Below are positions 34,877 to 43,315 of a DNA stretch of 64,000 nucleotides, piece after piece (within the stretch, counting starts at the first letter, position 1; every line of letters begins with the position of its first letter). Made by a program: the position numbers and the translations under genes. The DNA is from CAVYXK01 sp963708245 (GTDB taxonomy: Bacteria; Pseudomonadota; Alphaproteobacteria; Acetobacterales; Acetobacteraceae). The stretch is from NCBI GenBank assembly GCA_963708245.1, contig OY970201.1, positions 4,960,001 through 5,024,000 on the forward strand. The letters are read 5' to 3'. The notes under the pieces were generated by a model. That model ran no database searches. It worked only from the letters and a program-made list of their open reading frames with translations, and was not told the DNA's origin.

Positions 34877-35140
34877 TCGGGTAGAAGCGACAACAAAGAT
34901 TAACGTTTTGGAACCTCGTGCGTCGTCCTCCATATCGCTATTGAGCAGTGCGCCCGTTGTGCCTCCCGCTTGAGGAAAGGAGCGTACTGGTCTGTCAACA
35001 AAAATCGAGCACCGGATGCAACCAATCCGCCTTGCCACATCGCCCTTGCTGCTTGCGCTGGCCGCCAGCGGCGCATCCCTGCCCGCGCGAGCGGCCCTGT
35101 TCACGCCCGGCGATCTGGTGGTCTCGACCAGCACCTATGA
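34520..35140 (+). repeat. Segmental direct repeat, copy A (pntB end to start of PEP-CTERM gene)
   Basis: These 621 bases match 37563-38177 along their whole length with scattered substitutions and one 6-base difference (ATGAAC is absent from copy B near 37587). The unit holds the end of pntB, about 140 bases of non-coding DNA and the first 42 codons of a PEP-CTERM gene. Similarity stops abruptly after CACCTATGA. Copy A holds the intact pntB end, and copy B the longer PEP-CTERM gene. Confidence 0.85.
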
Positions 35141-35186
35141 ACCTAGTCTAAATCCGGCAGTGGCTCGGGGCGAGCGGCCTGACTGA
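35016..35186 (+). pseudogene. Truncated PEP-CTERM gene, 5' end only
   Basis: The first 42 codons (signal peptide LLLALAASGASLPARAALFT, then PGDLVVSTSTYE) match the N-terminus of the gene at 38053. After that, unrelated sequence runs to a stop at 35184. The sorting tag and body are missing. It is the broken end produced by the duplication or insertion event. The following 35187-35398 holds nothing recognisable. Confidence 0.75.
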
Positions 35187-35398
35187 GGGGCGCGCGACAA
35201 CCGGCGGTGGCAACTCAGGCCGGGTTGAGTCGGACCGGCGGTTGGAGCTGCCGTCCGCGCGGTAATATCGCAACGCTTCGCTGAGGATCCGATACCAGCT
35301 CTGCAGCACGTCCAACTGCTCCGCAGTCGCGGCCAACCGGAGACCAAAAATGGCCAAAGTCGAGCTTAGGTTCGACCGACAGCGCAGCACGGATCCGG

Positions 35399-37207
35399 TC
35401 ACTCCTTGCTCTCGCAGTAACGTGCCCAAGAGAGAGGCGCACAGGTGATGTCAGGTGCTAGCTCTTGTTGCTGGGGCTGGCCGGAGAGGAGCACCAATAC
35501 GTCGCCCGGACGCCCACCTCGCCGTGCTTGCTCGACTTCTTGCTCGCAGTAAGTAGCCTGCGCCCGCGCCATCTTCCCGGTGCTGAACGGCGAGCGCAAT
35601 GCATCGCGCAAACTTAAGCCGTAACTTTGCCGCGACAGAAGGACGGTATTGGTAGGAACGTTCGCCCGTGCCGCTGCTAGCATCAGTTCCATGTTCGCCC
35701 GCAACAGTTCCATGTTCGCCCGCAACCGATCCTTGTCGTTGAAGCTGCTGCATTGAATGCTGGGAACGACCTGGACATGGCGTGCCCGGGCGATCAGGCG
35801 TGTGACTTGGTGGGGGTCAAACTCCTCAGCATCCCGCGCAGCGACGATGCTGGCGATGATCTGCTCTCTAAGCGGTTGTATGTCCAAAAGCTGAAGGATC
35901 GCCGCGCCCGCCAAGCACAGGGCGATGACCGGCCGCCCACGGCGGAAGCCCAGCACGACCATCAACGCCACTTGCGCATAGGCGATCAGCCAGAAGAAGC
36001 GCCCGCTGCTCCGGAATATACCGAGCGTCAGAACGACAAGGTGTGGCAGAGGTAGTTCGAACAGCAGCCGTTGACCGGCAAAGACGCGATAGGAAATTGC
36101 GAAGGCCATTAGCACCGCGAAGGCAGCGAATAGTATAACGTGGCGTCGCAGATTTCTGGCGAGCCAGGCCGCCTCGTCAGGCAGCACGAGCAGCGAGGCG
36201 AGCAGCAGCCCTAGGCCGAGATAGTTGAAGCCCTCGTATTGACCGCCGGTCGCATCGATCACGCTCCCCAGTCCAGGGAGCAAGCCGCTGTTCTGCGGCA
36301 CAAATGGCGAAAGCAAATTCATCGAGAAGACGCCGTAGCCCACGCCAAAAGGCAGACCGCCTCCCGCGCCAAACTGACCGCTAAGGACAATGACGGTCAT
36401 CACTGCGGCCACGGTCAGCGACCCGGTCCCGAGCGCCTCCCGCGTCGTCGTGAGCCTATCTAGACGTCGCTGGACGACGGCGCAGAGCCAGACGGTGCCA
36501 ACCATTACGAAGAGATAGACGTTGGTCAGGTAGGTGAGGGTGAGATAGCCGATCCAAGCTCCCGTAAAGCCGAGTCTGTTCCCAATACGGAACGAAAATA
36601 GATACAGCGCCAGCGCGCCAATCAGTAGAAAATGCGATTCGAGGGGAATATGTCCCCACCGCTCCAGCAAAGAGGGCAAGGTATCGGCAAAGATTGAGCT
36701 GATGATCACCGCAAGGGCATAGCGGATCTTTGCCGCGATCAGCACAAGCGTCATCATAACGCCTGGAAGAGCGAAGCACAGGAAGAGATAGGCGCCGTAG
36801 GGATTGAGGGTGGCGCCGGTGAGGCTGCGAGTCAGCTTCCCGGCCAGCGCGACGATTGGCACGATATCCATGAATATGACATTCGTGCCGGTGGGGGTGC
36901 CGAGCGATGAGACGTAAAAGAGTGGCAGATGCCACGAGTCTTGAATGTAATAGAGGTAGCCGACCAGCACTCCCCCCATGTCATTACCGGAGCCCTTAAT
37001 AGTTCCCTTAGGAAATTGCCAAAACGCGTGCCGCCCGGTGACGAAACTCCAATCAAAGAGGCTCGCCGCCCAAATGGTACCGGCTGCGGCGGCAAGGACG
37101 AGCAATTGCCAAGCCGGCAACTCGATCAGCACGATGCTTCTGAGGCGCCAAGCCATGCTCTTTATGGGCCTTACAGCGTCAACATCTTGTGGTGGCCCTA
37201 CCCGCAT
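35399..37207 (-). CDS. Large polytopic membrane protein, DUF6311-like
   Basis: The protein is 602 residues from the ATG at 37207; starts at 37312 and 37156 are also possible. It has about ten or more hydrophobic segments, then a hydrophilic C-terminal domain beginning near RDAEEFDPHQVTRLIARARH. The pattern and GIFRSSGRFFWLIAY recall the DUF6311 family of putative GT-C-like glycosyltransferases or flippases. A 21-base in-frame duplication gives RANMELLRANMEL. It sits between the two copies of a 0.6-kb direct repeat, so it was inserted relative to the ancestral order. Confidence 0.65.
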   Translation of the reverse strand: MRVGPPQDVDAVRPIKSMAWRLRSIVLIELPAWQLLVLAAAAGTIWAASLFDWSFVTGRHAFWQFPKGTIKGSGNDMGGVLVGYLYYIQDSWHLPLFYVSSLGTPTGTNVIFMDIVPIVALAGKLTRSLTGATLNPYGAYLFLCFALPGVMMTLVLIAAKIRYALAVIISSIFADTLPSLLERWGHIPLESHFLLIGALALYLFSFRIGNRLGFTGAWIGYLTLTYLTNVYLFVMVGTVWLCAVVQRRLDRLTTTREALGTGSLTVAAVMTVIVLSGQFGAGGGLPFGVGYGVFSMNLLSPFVPQNSGLLPGLGSVIDATGGQYEGFNYLGLGLLLASLLVLPDEAAWLARNLRRHVILFAAFAVLMAFAISYRVFAGQRLLFELPLPHLVVLTLGIFRSSGRFFWLIAYAQVALMVVLGFRRGRPVIALCLAGAAILQLLDIQPLREQIIASIVAARDAEEFDPHQVTRLIARARHVQVVPSIQCSSFNDKDRLRANMELLRANMELMLAAARANVPTNTVLLSRQSYGLSLRDALRSPFSTGKMARAQATYCEQEVEQARRGGRPGDVLVLLSGQPQQQELAPDITCAPLSWARYCESKE

Positions 37208-37382
37208 TAGCGACCTAAGCAGCGATTTGTGGGTTGTCACACGGATGGGGCACTTGACGCTCCCTGTTGAGGTTGGTGACGGTGGTCTGGATGCCCTGCA
37301 ACGCATGATCACTATGGCATCTCACGAACCCGTGATCAACCATTGACTGAGGACCTGTGGCTCTCTGGGCGTCCTGTGGGCC

Positions 37383-37484
37383 ATGGGCCTGGTCGGGTCG
37401 TTCTTCTATCGGCTGGCCAAGGAAGCATCAGCCACCCCAGAAGGCCGCCACACACTGCTGGTCGCCAACATGGTTGCGCTATAA
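37383..37484 (+). other. Unidentified gene-end fragment beside the repeat
   Basis: The frame reads MGLVGSFFYRLAKEASATPE and then GRHTLLVANMVAL before a TAA. It looks like the C-terminal end of a membrane-associated protein, but I cannot name the family. It lies between the DUF6311-like gene and copy B of the repeat; nothing else is recognisable in 37313-37562. Confidence 0.25.
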
Positions 37485-37562
37485 GCGCTGCGACGGGGCT
37501 AGGGGCCAGCTGATCACCGCGACCCAACATCGGCCGGCCGCCATTCCGGTGGGATGGTGGGT

Positions 37563-37913
37563 GTGGCCGGGCGCATGCCCGGCCACGTGCTGCTCGCCGA
37601 GGCGAACGTGCCGTATGACGAAGTCTTCGAGCTGGAGCAGATCAACAATTAATTCGCCACCGCCGACGTGGCGTATGTGATAGGTGCGAACGACGTGACG
37701 AACCCAGCGGCGAAGACCGATCGTTCGTCACCGATCTATGGGATGCCGATCCTGGAGGTGGAGAAGGCGGGCACGGTCCTGTTCGTCAAGCGATCGATGG
37801 CCACCGGCTATGCCGGCGTGGAGAACGAACTGTTCTTCCGTCCAAACACGATGATGCTGTTCGGCGATGCCAAGAAGATGACCGAAGAGATCGTGCAGGC
37901 CCTCGGGCGCTGA
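37563..37913 (+). pseudogene. Duplicated, decayed pntB C-terminus
   Basis: The DNA corresponds to the last 119 codons of pntB. It lacks the two codons after PGH and carries a TAA where pntB has the Glu of INNEF (about 37650). From 37668 the frame is open and nearly identical to PntB (AYVIGANDVTNPAAKTD to the end). Without the membrane half it cannot function. Confidence 0.85.
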
Positions 37914-38177
37914 TCGGGCAGAAGCGACACCAAAGCTTAACTTTTCGGAACGTCGTGCGTCGTCCTCCATATTGCTATTGAGCAGTGCGCTTGTTGCGCC
38001 TCTCGCTTGAGGCAACGAGCGTCCTGGTCTGTCAGCAAAAATGGAGCACCAGATGCGACCTATCCGTATTGCCACGCCATCGTTGCTGTTTGCGCTGGGT
38101 GCTGCCGGCGCGTCACTGTCCGCGCGGGCGGCCTTGTTCACGCCTGGCGATCTGGTGGTCTCCACCAGCACCTATGA
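37563..38177 (+). repeat. Segmental direct repeat, copy B
   Basis: These 615 bases are the partner of 34520-35140 and are in the same orientation. Copy B continues smoothly into a full-length (though frameshifted) PEP-CTERM gene. The order pntB then PEP-CTERM gene was therefore ancestral and was split by a duplication enclosing about 2.4 kb of new DNA. Confidence 0.85.
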
Positions 38178-39581
38178 GGACACCGGTGCGGTGGCGAGCT
38201 TGATGCCGGGGCAGGCTCTGCCGGGTGGCGGGACTGCCGTCGCTGACGGCAGCAATCTCAACGTGTTCTTCAATGCGACGCCGGACGGCAGCTTCGGGGT
38301 GACCTCTCCGATCGAGCTAAATGAATATCAGGGGGGGGACGATATCGCCGATCCTCTCGCTGCCGACGAGCAGCGCGTTCAACGACGGCGGAATCGTCAC
38401 GAGCTTCTCCTCGAAATCCGAGCTGTCGCTCAACCTGTCGCAGAACGGGCGATATCTGACCCTGATGGGTTATGCTGCGCCGGTCGGGGCGCTCGACGTT
38501 TCGAATTCCGCGACGCCGGGCGCGCCGGAGCCGGGCAATCCGGTCAACGCCTACATTAACAACCTAACCAGCCCGCTCAACGGCGTGTATCGCGAGGTCG
38601 CGGAGATCAATGCCGACGGGCAGGTCTCTCTTACCCAGACCAGCGCGTTCAGCGGCAATAACGGGCGTGCCGCGATCCTGGCCAATAACGGCGTGATCTA
38701 CATGGTCGGCAATGCCGGCAATGGCAACGGTTCCGTGGGAGTCACCTATGGTGCCGGGTTGCAATACACCACGCCGGGCGCTCCGCCACTCTCGTCGATC
38801 ACCGCCACCGACAACACCCAAGTGGCGAAATTCGTGGCCAGCGACAACTCGCCGAAAGACAATAACTTCCGCGGTATTGCGATCGATGGCAACTACATTT
38901 TCGTGGACAAGGGCAGCGGCAGTAAGGGAATCAACTCGGTGTACCAGGTCGGCAACGGCAGCGCGCTGCCGACCGGCAACGGCAACCCGATCGTAATACC
39001 AAACGGCTTCCCGACCACGCTGAACAAGGACAACCCCTCGCCGCTCTATCCATTCGGGCTTCTTCGCCAACTCGCACACTCTTTACATCGGGGACGAAGG
39101 ACCGGGCACTCAGACCTCTAATGCCACGGCCGGTTTGGAGAAATGGAGTCTGGCGGGCGGCACCTGGAAACTAGACTACACATTGCAGGCGGGGCTCGGC
39201 ATCGGCGGCAGCCCGTACGACGTGGCGGGCTATGGCGATGTCTATACCGAGAGCCTGCGCGATATCACCGGCAAGGTAAACGGGAACGGCACGGTGACGA
39301 TCTACGGCGTCACTTCCACCTATAGCAATATCGGTGACGGCATGGGGAACACCATCAATTCGGGCGCCGATCCGAACGAGCTGGTCTCCATTACCGACAC
39401 TCTCGCCGCGACGACGCTACCGGGAAGCGAGATGTTCAACGTGCTGGCGGGGCCAGTATACGGGACCGTGTACCGCGGCGTGGCGTTCGCGCCGAGCGTG
39501 CCAGAGCCGGCCTCGGTGCTACTGCTGGCTTGCGGGCTCGCCGGGCTTTGCGTGGTTCACCGCAGGTGCCCGACTGGCTGA
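38053..39581 (+). pseudogene. PEP-CTERM secreted protein with two one-base insertions
   Basis: Three successive frames make one protein of about 510 residues. The first has a signal peptide and LFTPGDLVVSTSTYEDTGAV up to NEYQGG. The second runs from about 38335 through ISPILSLPTSSAFNDGG to NPSPLYPFG. The third reads FFANSHTLYIGDEGPGTQTS to the tag VPEPASVLLLACGLAGLCVV. The first break is in a run of eight G (38331-38338). The second is in GGG near 39056-39059. Removing one G from each restores the frame. The body is Gly/Asn/Ser-rich and beta-propeller-like. An ATG at 38041 is an alternative start. Confidence 0.8.
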
Positions 39582-39714
39582 GCCGACGTCTCAGTTCAAC
39601 TCGGCTTCAATGAGGTCGCGCAGGGGGCACTGCGCCGTCGCCGCCTCGCGCGACCTCACAGAAGCCTCCCGGTTCTATTGATGCCGACTGCCAATTCTGC
39701 GGAAGTTCGGTTCG

Positions 39715-39888
39715 CTAGAATATCGATCTTCCGGCGGCAAGTCCCATCACCAGGAAGACGAGGAAGACCACGAGGAAGATGAAGAACAGGATTTTGGCGA
39801 TCCCGGCCGCCGTCGCGGCGATGCCGCCGAAGCCGAAGATCGCCGCGACGATGGCGATGATGAGGAACAGCAACGCCAATCTGAGCAT
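39715..39888 (-). CDS. DUF1328 small membrane protein
   Basis: The 57-residue protein MLRLALLFLIIAIVAAIFGF continues GGIAATAAGIAKILFFIFLVV, with two transmembrane segments and the conserved FGFGGIA...AGIAK core of DUF1328 (YtjA-like). GGAGAG precedes the ATG. Such genes are often stress-induced. It is 106 bases beyond the end of dnaE2, so co-transcription with that cassette is possible. Confidence 0.88.
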   Translation of the reverse strand: MLRLALLFLIIAIVAAIFGFGGIAATAAGIAKILFFIFLVVFLVFLVMGLAAGRSIF

Positions 39889-39994
39889 GACTACACTCTC
39901 CTGAACGGAGGAATATTTCCAGTGCAAAAGAACGGAACCGAACGCCCGCTGGTTCGGCTCGCCAACGGGAAGTTGACCGGCTACCGGGTGGATG

Positions 39995-42900
39995 TCAGCG
40001 GAAGTCGCGCGTGGGCACCTTAATACCGGCGCGCTCTCGCGAGTCCGGACCGCCTCCGCCGCCGCGGGCCTCGTCGCCCCGGCTGGGCTGGAAAGAGAAC
40101 CCCTCCTCTGATTGGCCGAGCCCACGCAACAGGTCGGAAAGGTCCGTCAGGTGCTCGGCTACCACGTGGATCACGATGCCCTCGCGTTGCACCCGGCCGC
40201 GAGCCGCCATCATGCCGGCTGTCAGTATGAGGCGGCGCTGGCGCTCGAAGAGGTTTGGCCAGACGATCAAGTTGGCGATGCCGGTCTCGTCCTCGATGGT
40301 GATGAACAGCACGCCCTGTGCTGAGCCAGGGCGCTGGCGCACCAGCACGATACCCGGCACCGTCACCTGTGCCCCATCGCGCGTTGTTGCGAGGTCGGCG
40401 CAGGTGATCATGCCGGCGCCAGCGAAATGCGGCCGCAGGAAGACCGCCGGGTGCCGCCGCAACGACAGTCCGATGCTGCGGTAATCCTCCACCACCTCGC
40501 GCGTCTCGCTCATGGGCGTCAGGGCTACGGTCGGCTCGATCACCTCATTTGTCAGAGACGGTGGGAGATCGCCGGTACAAGGCCGGCCATGACGATGTTG
40601 GGCGCGGTCCACGGCGGCGAACAACGGCAACGGTGCTTCGGCAAGGCCGCGAATCGCCCATAGCGCGGCTCGCCGATCAAGGCCGAGGCTGCGAAATGCA
40701 TCGGCTTCCGCCAGCTTTTGCAATGCCGCGCGTGGCACCCCGGCGTGGCGCCAGAGGTCATGCACGTCGCGGTAAGGCTGCTCGCCGCGCGCAGCGACGA
40801 TCTGCGCGGCGTGCTCGTTGGCCAGTCCCTTTGTCATGCGGAGTCCGAGGCGAACGGCGAGGCCCTCACCCGCTTCGCTGCGCGAACCAACTCCCGGGTC
40901 GGAGCCGGGGGGCGGGCTCTCTCCTGCAAGCGGGAGAGGTGAAGTTGGCTCCAGCGTGCAGTCCCAGTGGGATGCGTTCACGCAGACGGGCCGAACCTCG
41001 ACGCTATGTTCGCACGCGTCTCGCACGATCTGCGCCGGCGCGTAGAACCCCATCGGCTGGCTGTTCAGCAGCGCGCAGGCGAAGACTGCCGGATAGTGGC
41101 ACTTCATCCAGGACGAGGCATAGGCGATCAGGGCGAAGGACGCGGCGTGGCTTTCGGGGAAGCCATAGGAACCGAACCCCTCGATCTGCGAGAAGGTCTT
41201 CGCTGCAAACTCTGGCGTATAGCCGCGCTCGATCATTCCAGCGATCAGCTTGTCTCTGAAATGACTAACCCCCCCAGTCATCTTGAACGTTGCCATGCTG
41301 CGCCGAAGCGCGTCCGCCTCGGATGGCGTAAATCCGGCGCAGGTGATCGCTACCTGCATCGCCTGCTCCTGGAATAGCGGCACACCCAACGTCTTGCCGA
41401 GTACCTTCCTCAGCTCCGGCAAGGGATACTCTTCGGGTTCTTTGCCCTCGCGCCGCCGCAGATAAGGATGCACCATGTCGCCCTGGATAGGTCCGGGGCG
41501 GACGATCGCGACTTCGATCACAAGGTCGTAGAATCGCGCGGGCTTCAGGCGCGGCAGCATCGACATCTGCGCCCGCGATTCGATCTGGAACACGCCCACC
41601 GTGTCAGCCTGCTGGATCATCGCGAAGGTAGCTGGATCCTCGGCCGGGATGCTCGCCATATCCAGTCTTGGACCGCCGTGTTCTTCCAACAGGTCGAAGG
41701 CGCGACGCATGCAACCGAGCATGCCGAGGCCTAGCACATCGACCTTCATGAAACGCAGGACGTCGATATCGTCCTTATCCCATTCGATCACCTGCCGGTC
41801 CGCCATTGCGGCCGGCTCGATCGGCACCAGCTCGTCCAGCCTGTCCTCGGTCAACACGAAGCCGCCCGGATGTTGTGAGAGGTGGCGGGGAAAGCCGATC
41901 AGCTCGCGCGCCAGCTCGATCGTCAGGCGCAGCCGGCGATCCTCCAGGTTCAGGTTCAATGCGGCGGCGTGATCCTCCTCCACGCCCTCATCGGACCAGG
42001 ACCAAACCTGGGAGGCCAGGGCAGCAGTGACATCTTCGGTCAGGCCCATCGCCTTGCCCACTTCACGCACTGCGCCGCGTGCACGGTAACGGATCACCGT
42101 CGCACAGAGGGCAGCGCGGTCGTGGCCATAGGTGTCATACACCCACTGGATCACTTCCTCGCGACGCTCATGCTCGAAATCCACGTCGATGTCGGGCGGT
42201 TCGCGCCGCTCGGCGCTGACGAAACGCTCGAACAGCAGGCCGGAGCGGGTGGGATCGATCGAGGTGATGCCGAGCACGTAGCACACTGCGCTGTTGGCGG
42301 CGCTGCCGCGGCCCTGGCAGAGGATGCCCTTGGAGCGGGCGAAACGGACGATGTTGTTGACCGTCAGGAAATACGGCGCATAGGCCAGCGTTTCGATCAG
42401 CCGCAACTCGTGGCGGAGCTGCGCTGCGACATCGCCCGGCACGCCATCCAGATAGCGATGTGCCGCGCCTTCCCAGGTGAGGCGTTCCAGCGTCTGTTGC
42501 GGGGTCAGCGCCGGATCGTCCACCTCGCTCGGATACTGGTAGCGCAGTTCGCTCAGCGAAAACGGGCAGCAGGCGACGATCTCCAGGGTACGCGACACTG
42601 CTTCGGGATAGCGGGCAAACAACCGGGCCATCTCCGCGGGCGATTTCAGGTGCCGGTCGGCGAAGCGCTCTCGCCGGAATCCGACCGCGTCGACCGTGCA
42701 ACCCTCGCGGATGCATGTCAGGACATCCTGCAGAATGCGGCGCCGGGGTACGTGATACAGCACGTCCCCAGTCGCCACCGTGGCGACGCGGTGCCGGCGG
42801 GCGAGCTGGGACAGCAACTCGATCCGCACCGCATCGTCCGGACGGCGATGCAGCGTCAGCGCCAGATAGGCGCGGTCGCCAAATGTATCGCGCAGGCGGG

Positions 42901-43315
42901 AGAGGTGAGAGGATGATCCGGTTCCGTCCGTAACCAGGATCGCCAGCAGGCCATCGGCATGCGCCGCCAGATCCTCCCAGTCGAGATTGCAACCGCCCTT
43001 GCCGGCGCGCTTCTTGCCGATCGTCAGTAGTCGGGTCAGTCGTGCATAGGCCGGACGATTGGTCGGATAGACCAGCACCGAACACCCATCCAGGAGATCG
43101 AGCCGACAGCCGACGACGAATCGTACACCGGCCTCCTCGGCGCGCTGATGCGCGCGCACGATGCCGGCAAGTGAGTTGCGGTCGGTTACGGCGAGTGCGG
43201 GCTGGCCGAGCACTGCCGCTTGCGCGAACAGTTCCTCTACGTGCGAGGCGCCGCGCAAAAAAGAGTAGTTCGTGGTGACTTGGAGTTCGGCGTATCCCGG
43301 CATGGACTGGCGCAT
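39995..43315 (-). CDS. dnaE2: Error-prone DNA polymerase DnaE2 (ImuC)
   Basis: The 1106-residue polymerase begins with a PHP domain (TTNYSFLRGASHVEELFAQA, ALAVTDRNSLAG) and has the catalytic aspartates in PPDIDVDFEHERREEVIQWV, followed by the HLSQHPGGFVL region. A C-terminal OB-fold ends ETGIANLIVWPNLFERQRR. It performs translesion synthesis with ImuA and ImuB after SOS induction. Its ATG overlaps the imuB stop (ATGA). Near two-thirds of its length it carries about 26 extra residues (LPLAGESPPPGSDPGVGSRS) between DCTLEP and AVRLGLRMTKGLA, encoded by a palindromic repeat. Confidence 0.93.
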   Translation of the reverse strand: MRQSMPGYAELQVTTNYSFLRGASHVEELFAQAAVLGQPALAVTDRNSLAGIVRAHQRAEEAGVRFVVGCRLDLLDGCSVLVYPTNRPAYARLTRLLTIGKKRAGKGGCNLDWEDLAAHADGLLAILVTDGTGSSSHLSRLRDTFGDRAYLALTLHRRPDDAVRIELLSQLARRHRVATVATGDVLYHVPRRRILQDVLTCIREGCTVDAVGFRRERFADRHLKSPAEMARLFARYPEAVSRTLEIVACCPFSLSELRYQYPSEVDDPALTPQQTLERLTWEGAAHRYLDGVPGDVAAQLRHELRLIETLAYAPYFLTVNNIVRFARSKGILCQGRGSAANSAVCYVLGITSIDPTRSGLLFERFVSAERREPPDIDVDFEHERREEVIQWVYDTYGHDRAALCATVIRYRARGAVREVGKAMGLTEDVTAALASQVWSWSDEGVEEDHAAALNLNLEDRRLRLTIELARELIGFPRHLSQHPGGFVLTEDRLDELVPIEPAAMADRQVIEWDKDDIDVLRFMKVDVLGLGMLGCMRRAFDLLEEHGGPRLDMASIPAEDPATFAMIQQADTVGVFQIESRAQMSMLPRLKPARFYDLVIEVAIVRPGPIQGDMVHPYLRRREGKEPEEYPLPELRKVLGKTLGVPLFQEQAMQVAITCAGFTPSEADALRRSMATFKMTGGVSHFRDKLIAGMIERGYTPEFAAKTFSQIEGFGSYGFPESHAASFALIAYASSWMKCHYPAVFACALLNSQPMGFYAPAQIVRDACEHSVEVRPVCVNASHWDCTLEPTSPLPLAGESPPPGSDPGVGSRSEAGEGLAVRLGLRMTKGLANEHAAQIVAARGEQPYRDVHDLWRHAGVPRAALQKLAEADAFRSLGLDRRAALWAIRGLAEAPLPLFAAVDRAQHRHGRPCTGDLPPSLTNEVIEPTVALTPMSETREVVEDYRSIGLSLRRHPAVFLRPHFAGAGMITCADLATTRDGAQVTVPGIVLVRQRPGSAQGVLFITIEDETGIANLIVWPNLFERQRRLILTAGMMAARGRVQREGIVIHVVAEHLTDLSDLLRGLGQSEEGFSFQPSRGDEARGGGGGPDSRERAGIKVPTRDFR
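40863..40941 (-). repeat. Palindromic repeat inserted in frame in dnaE2
   Basis: About 79 bases bounded by CCTCACCCGCTTCG and GCGGGAGAGGTG contain the hairpin CTCTCC-tgcaa-GCGGGAGAG. They encode LPLAGESPPPGSDPGVGSRS and a few flanking residues, absent from the usual DnaE2 alignment at this point. The frame is kept on both sides. The sequence resembles common REP-like repeats of alphaproteobacterial genomes and is unrelated to the repeat in imuB. Confidence 0.65.

Noticed and set aside
35399..35760. Alternate frames around the RANMEL repeat as a separate small gene
   Set aside because: The 21-base duplication keeps the frame of the DUF6311-like gene, and the alternate frames have no start signals or similarity.
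41882..42916. Plus-strand open frame of 344 codons within dnaE2
   Set aside because: DnaE2 motifs, including the catalytic aspartates, are on the other strand throughout.
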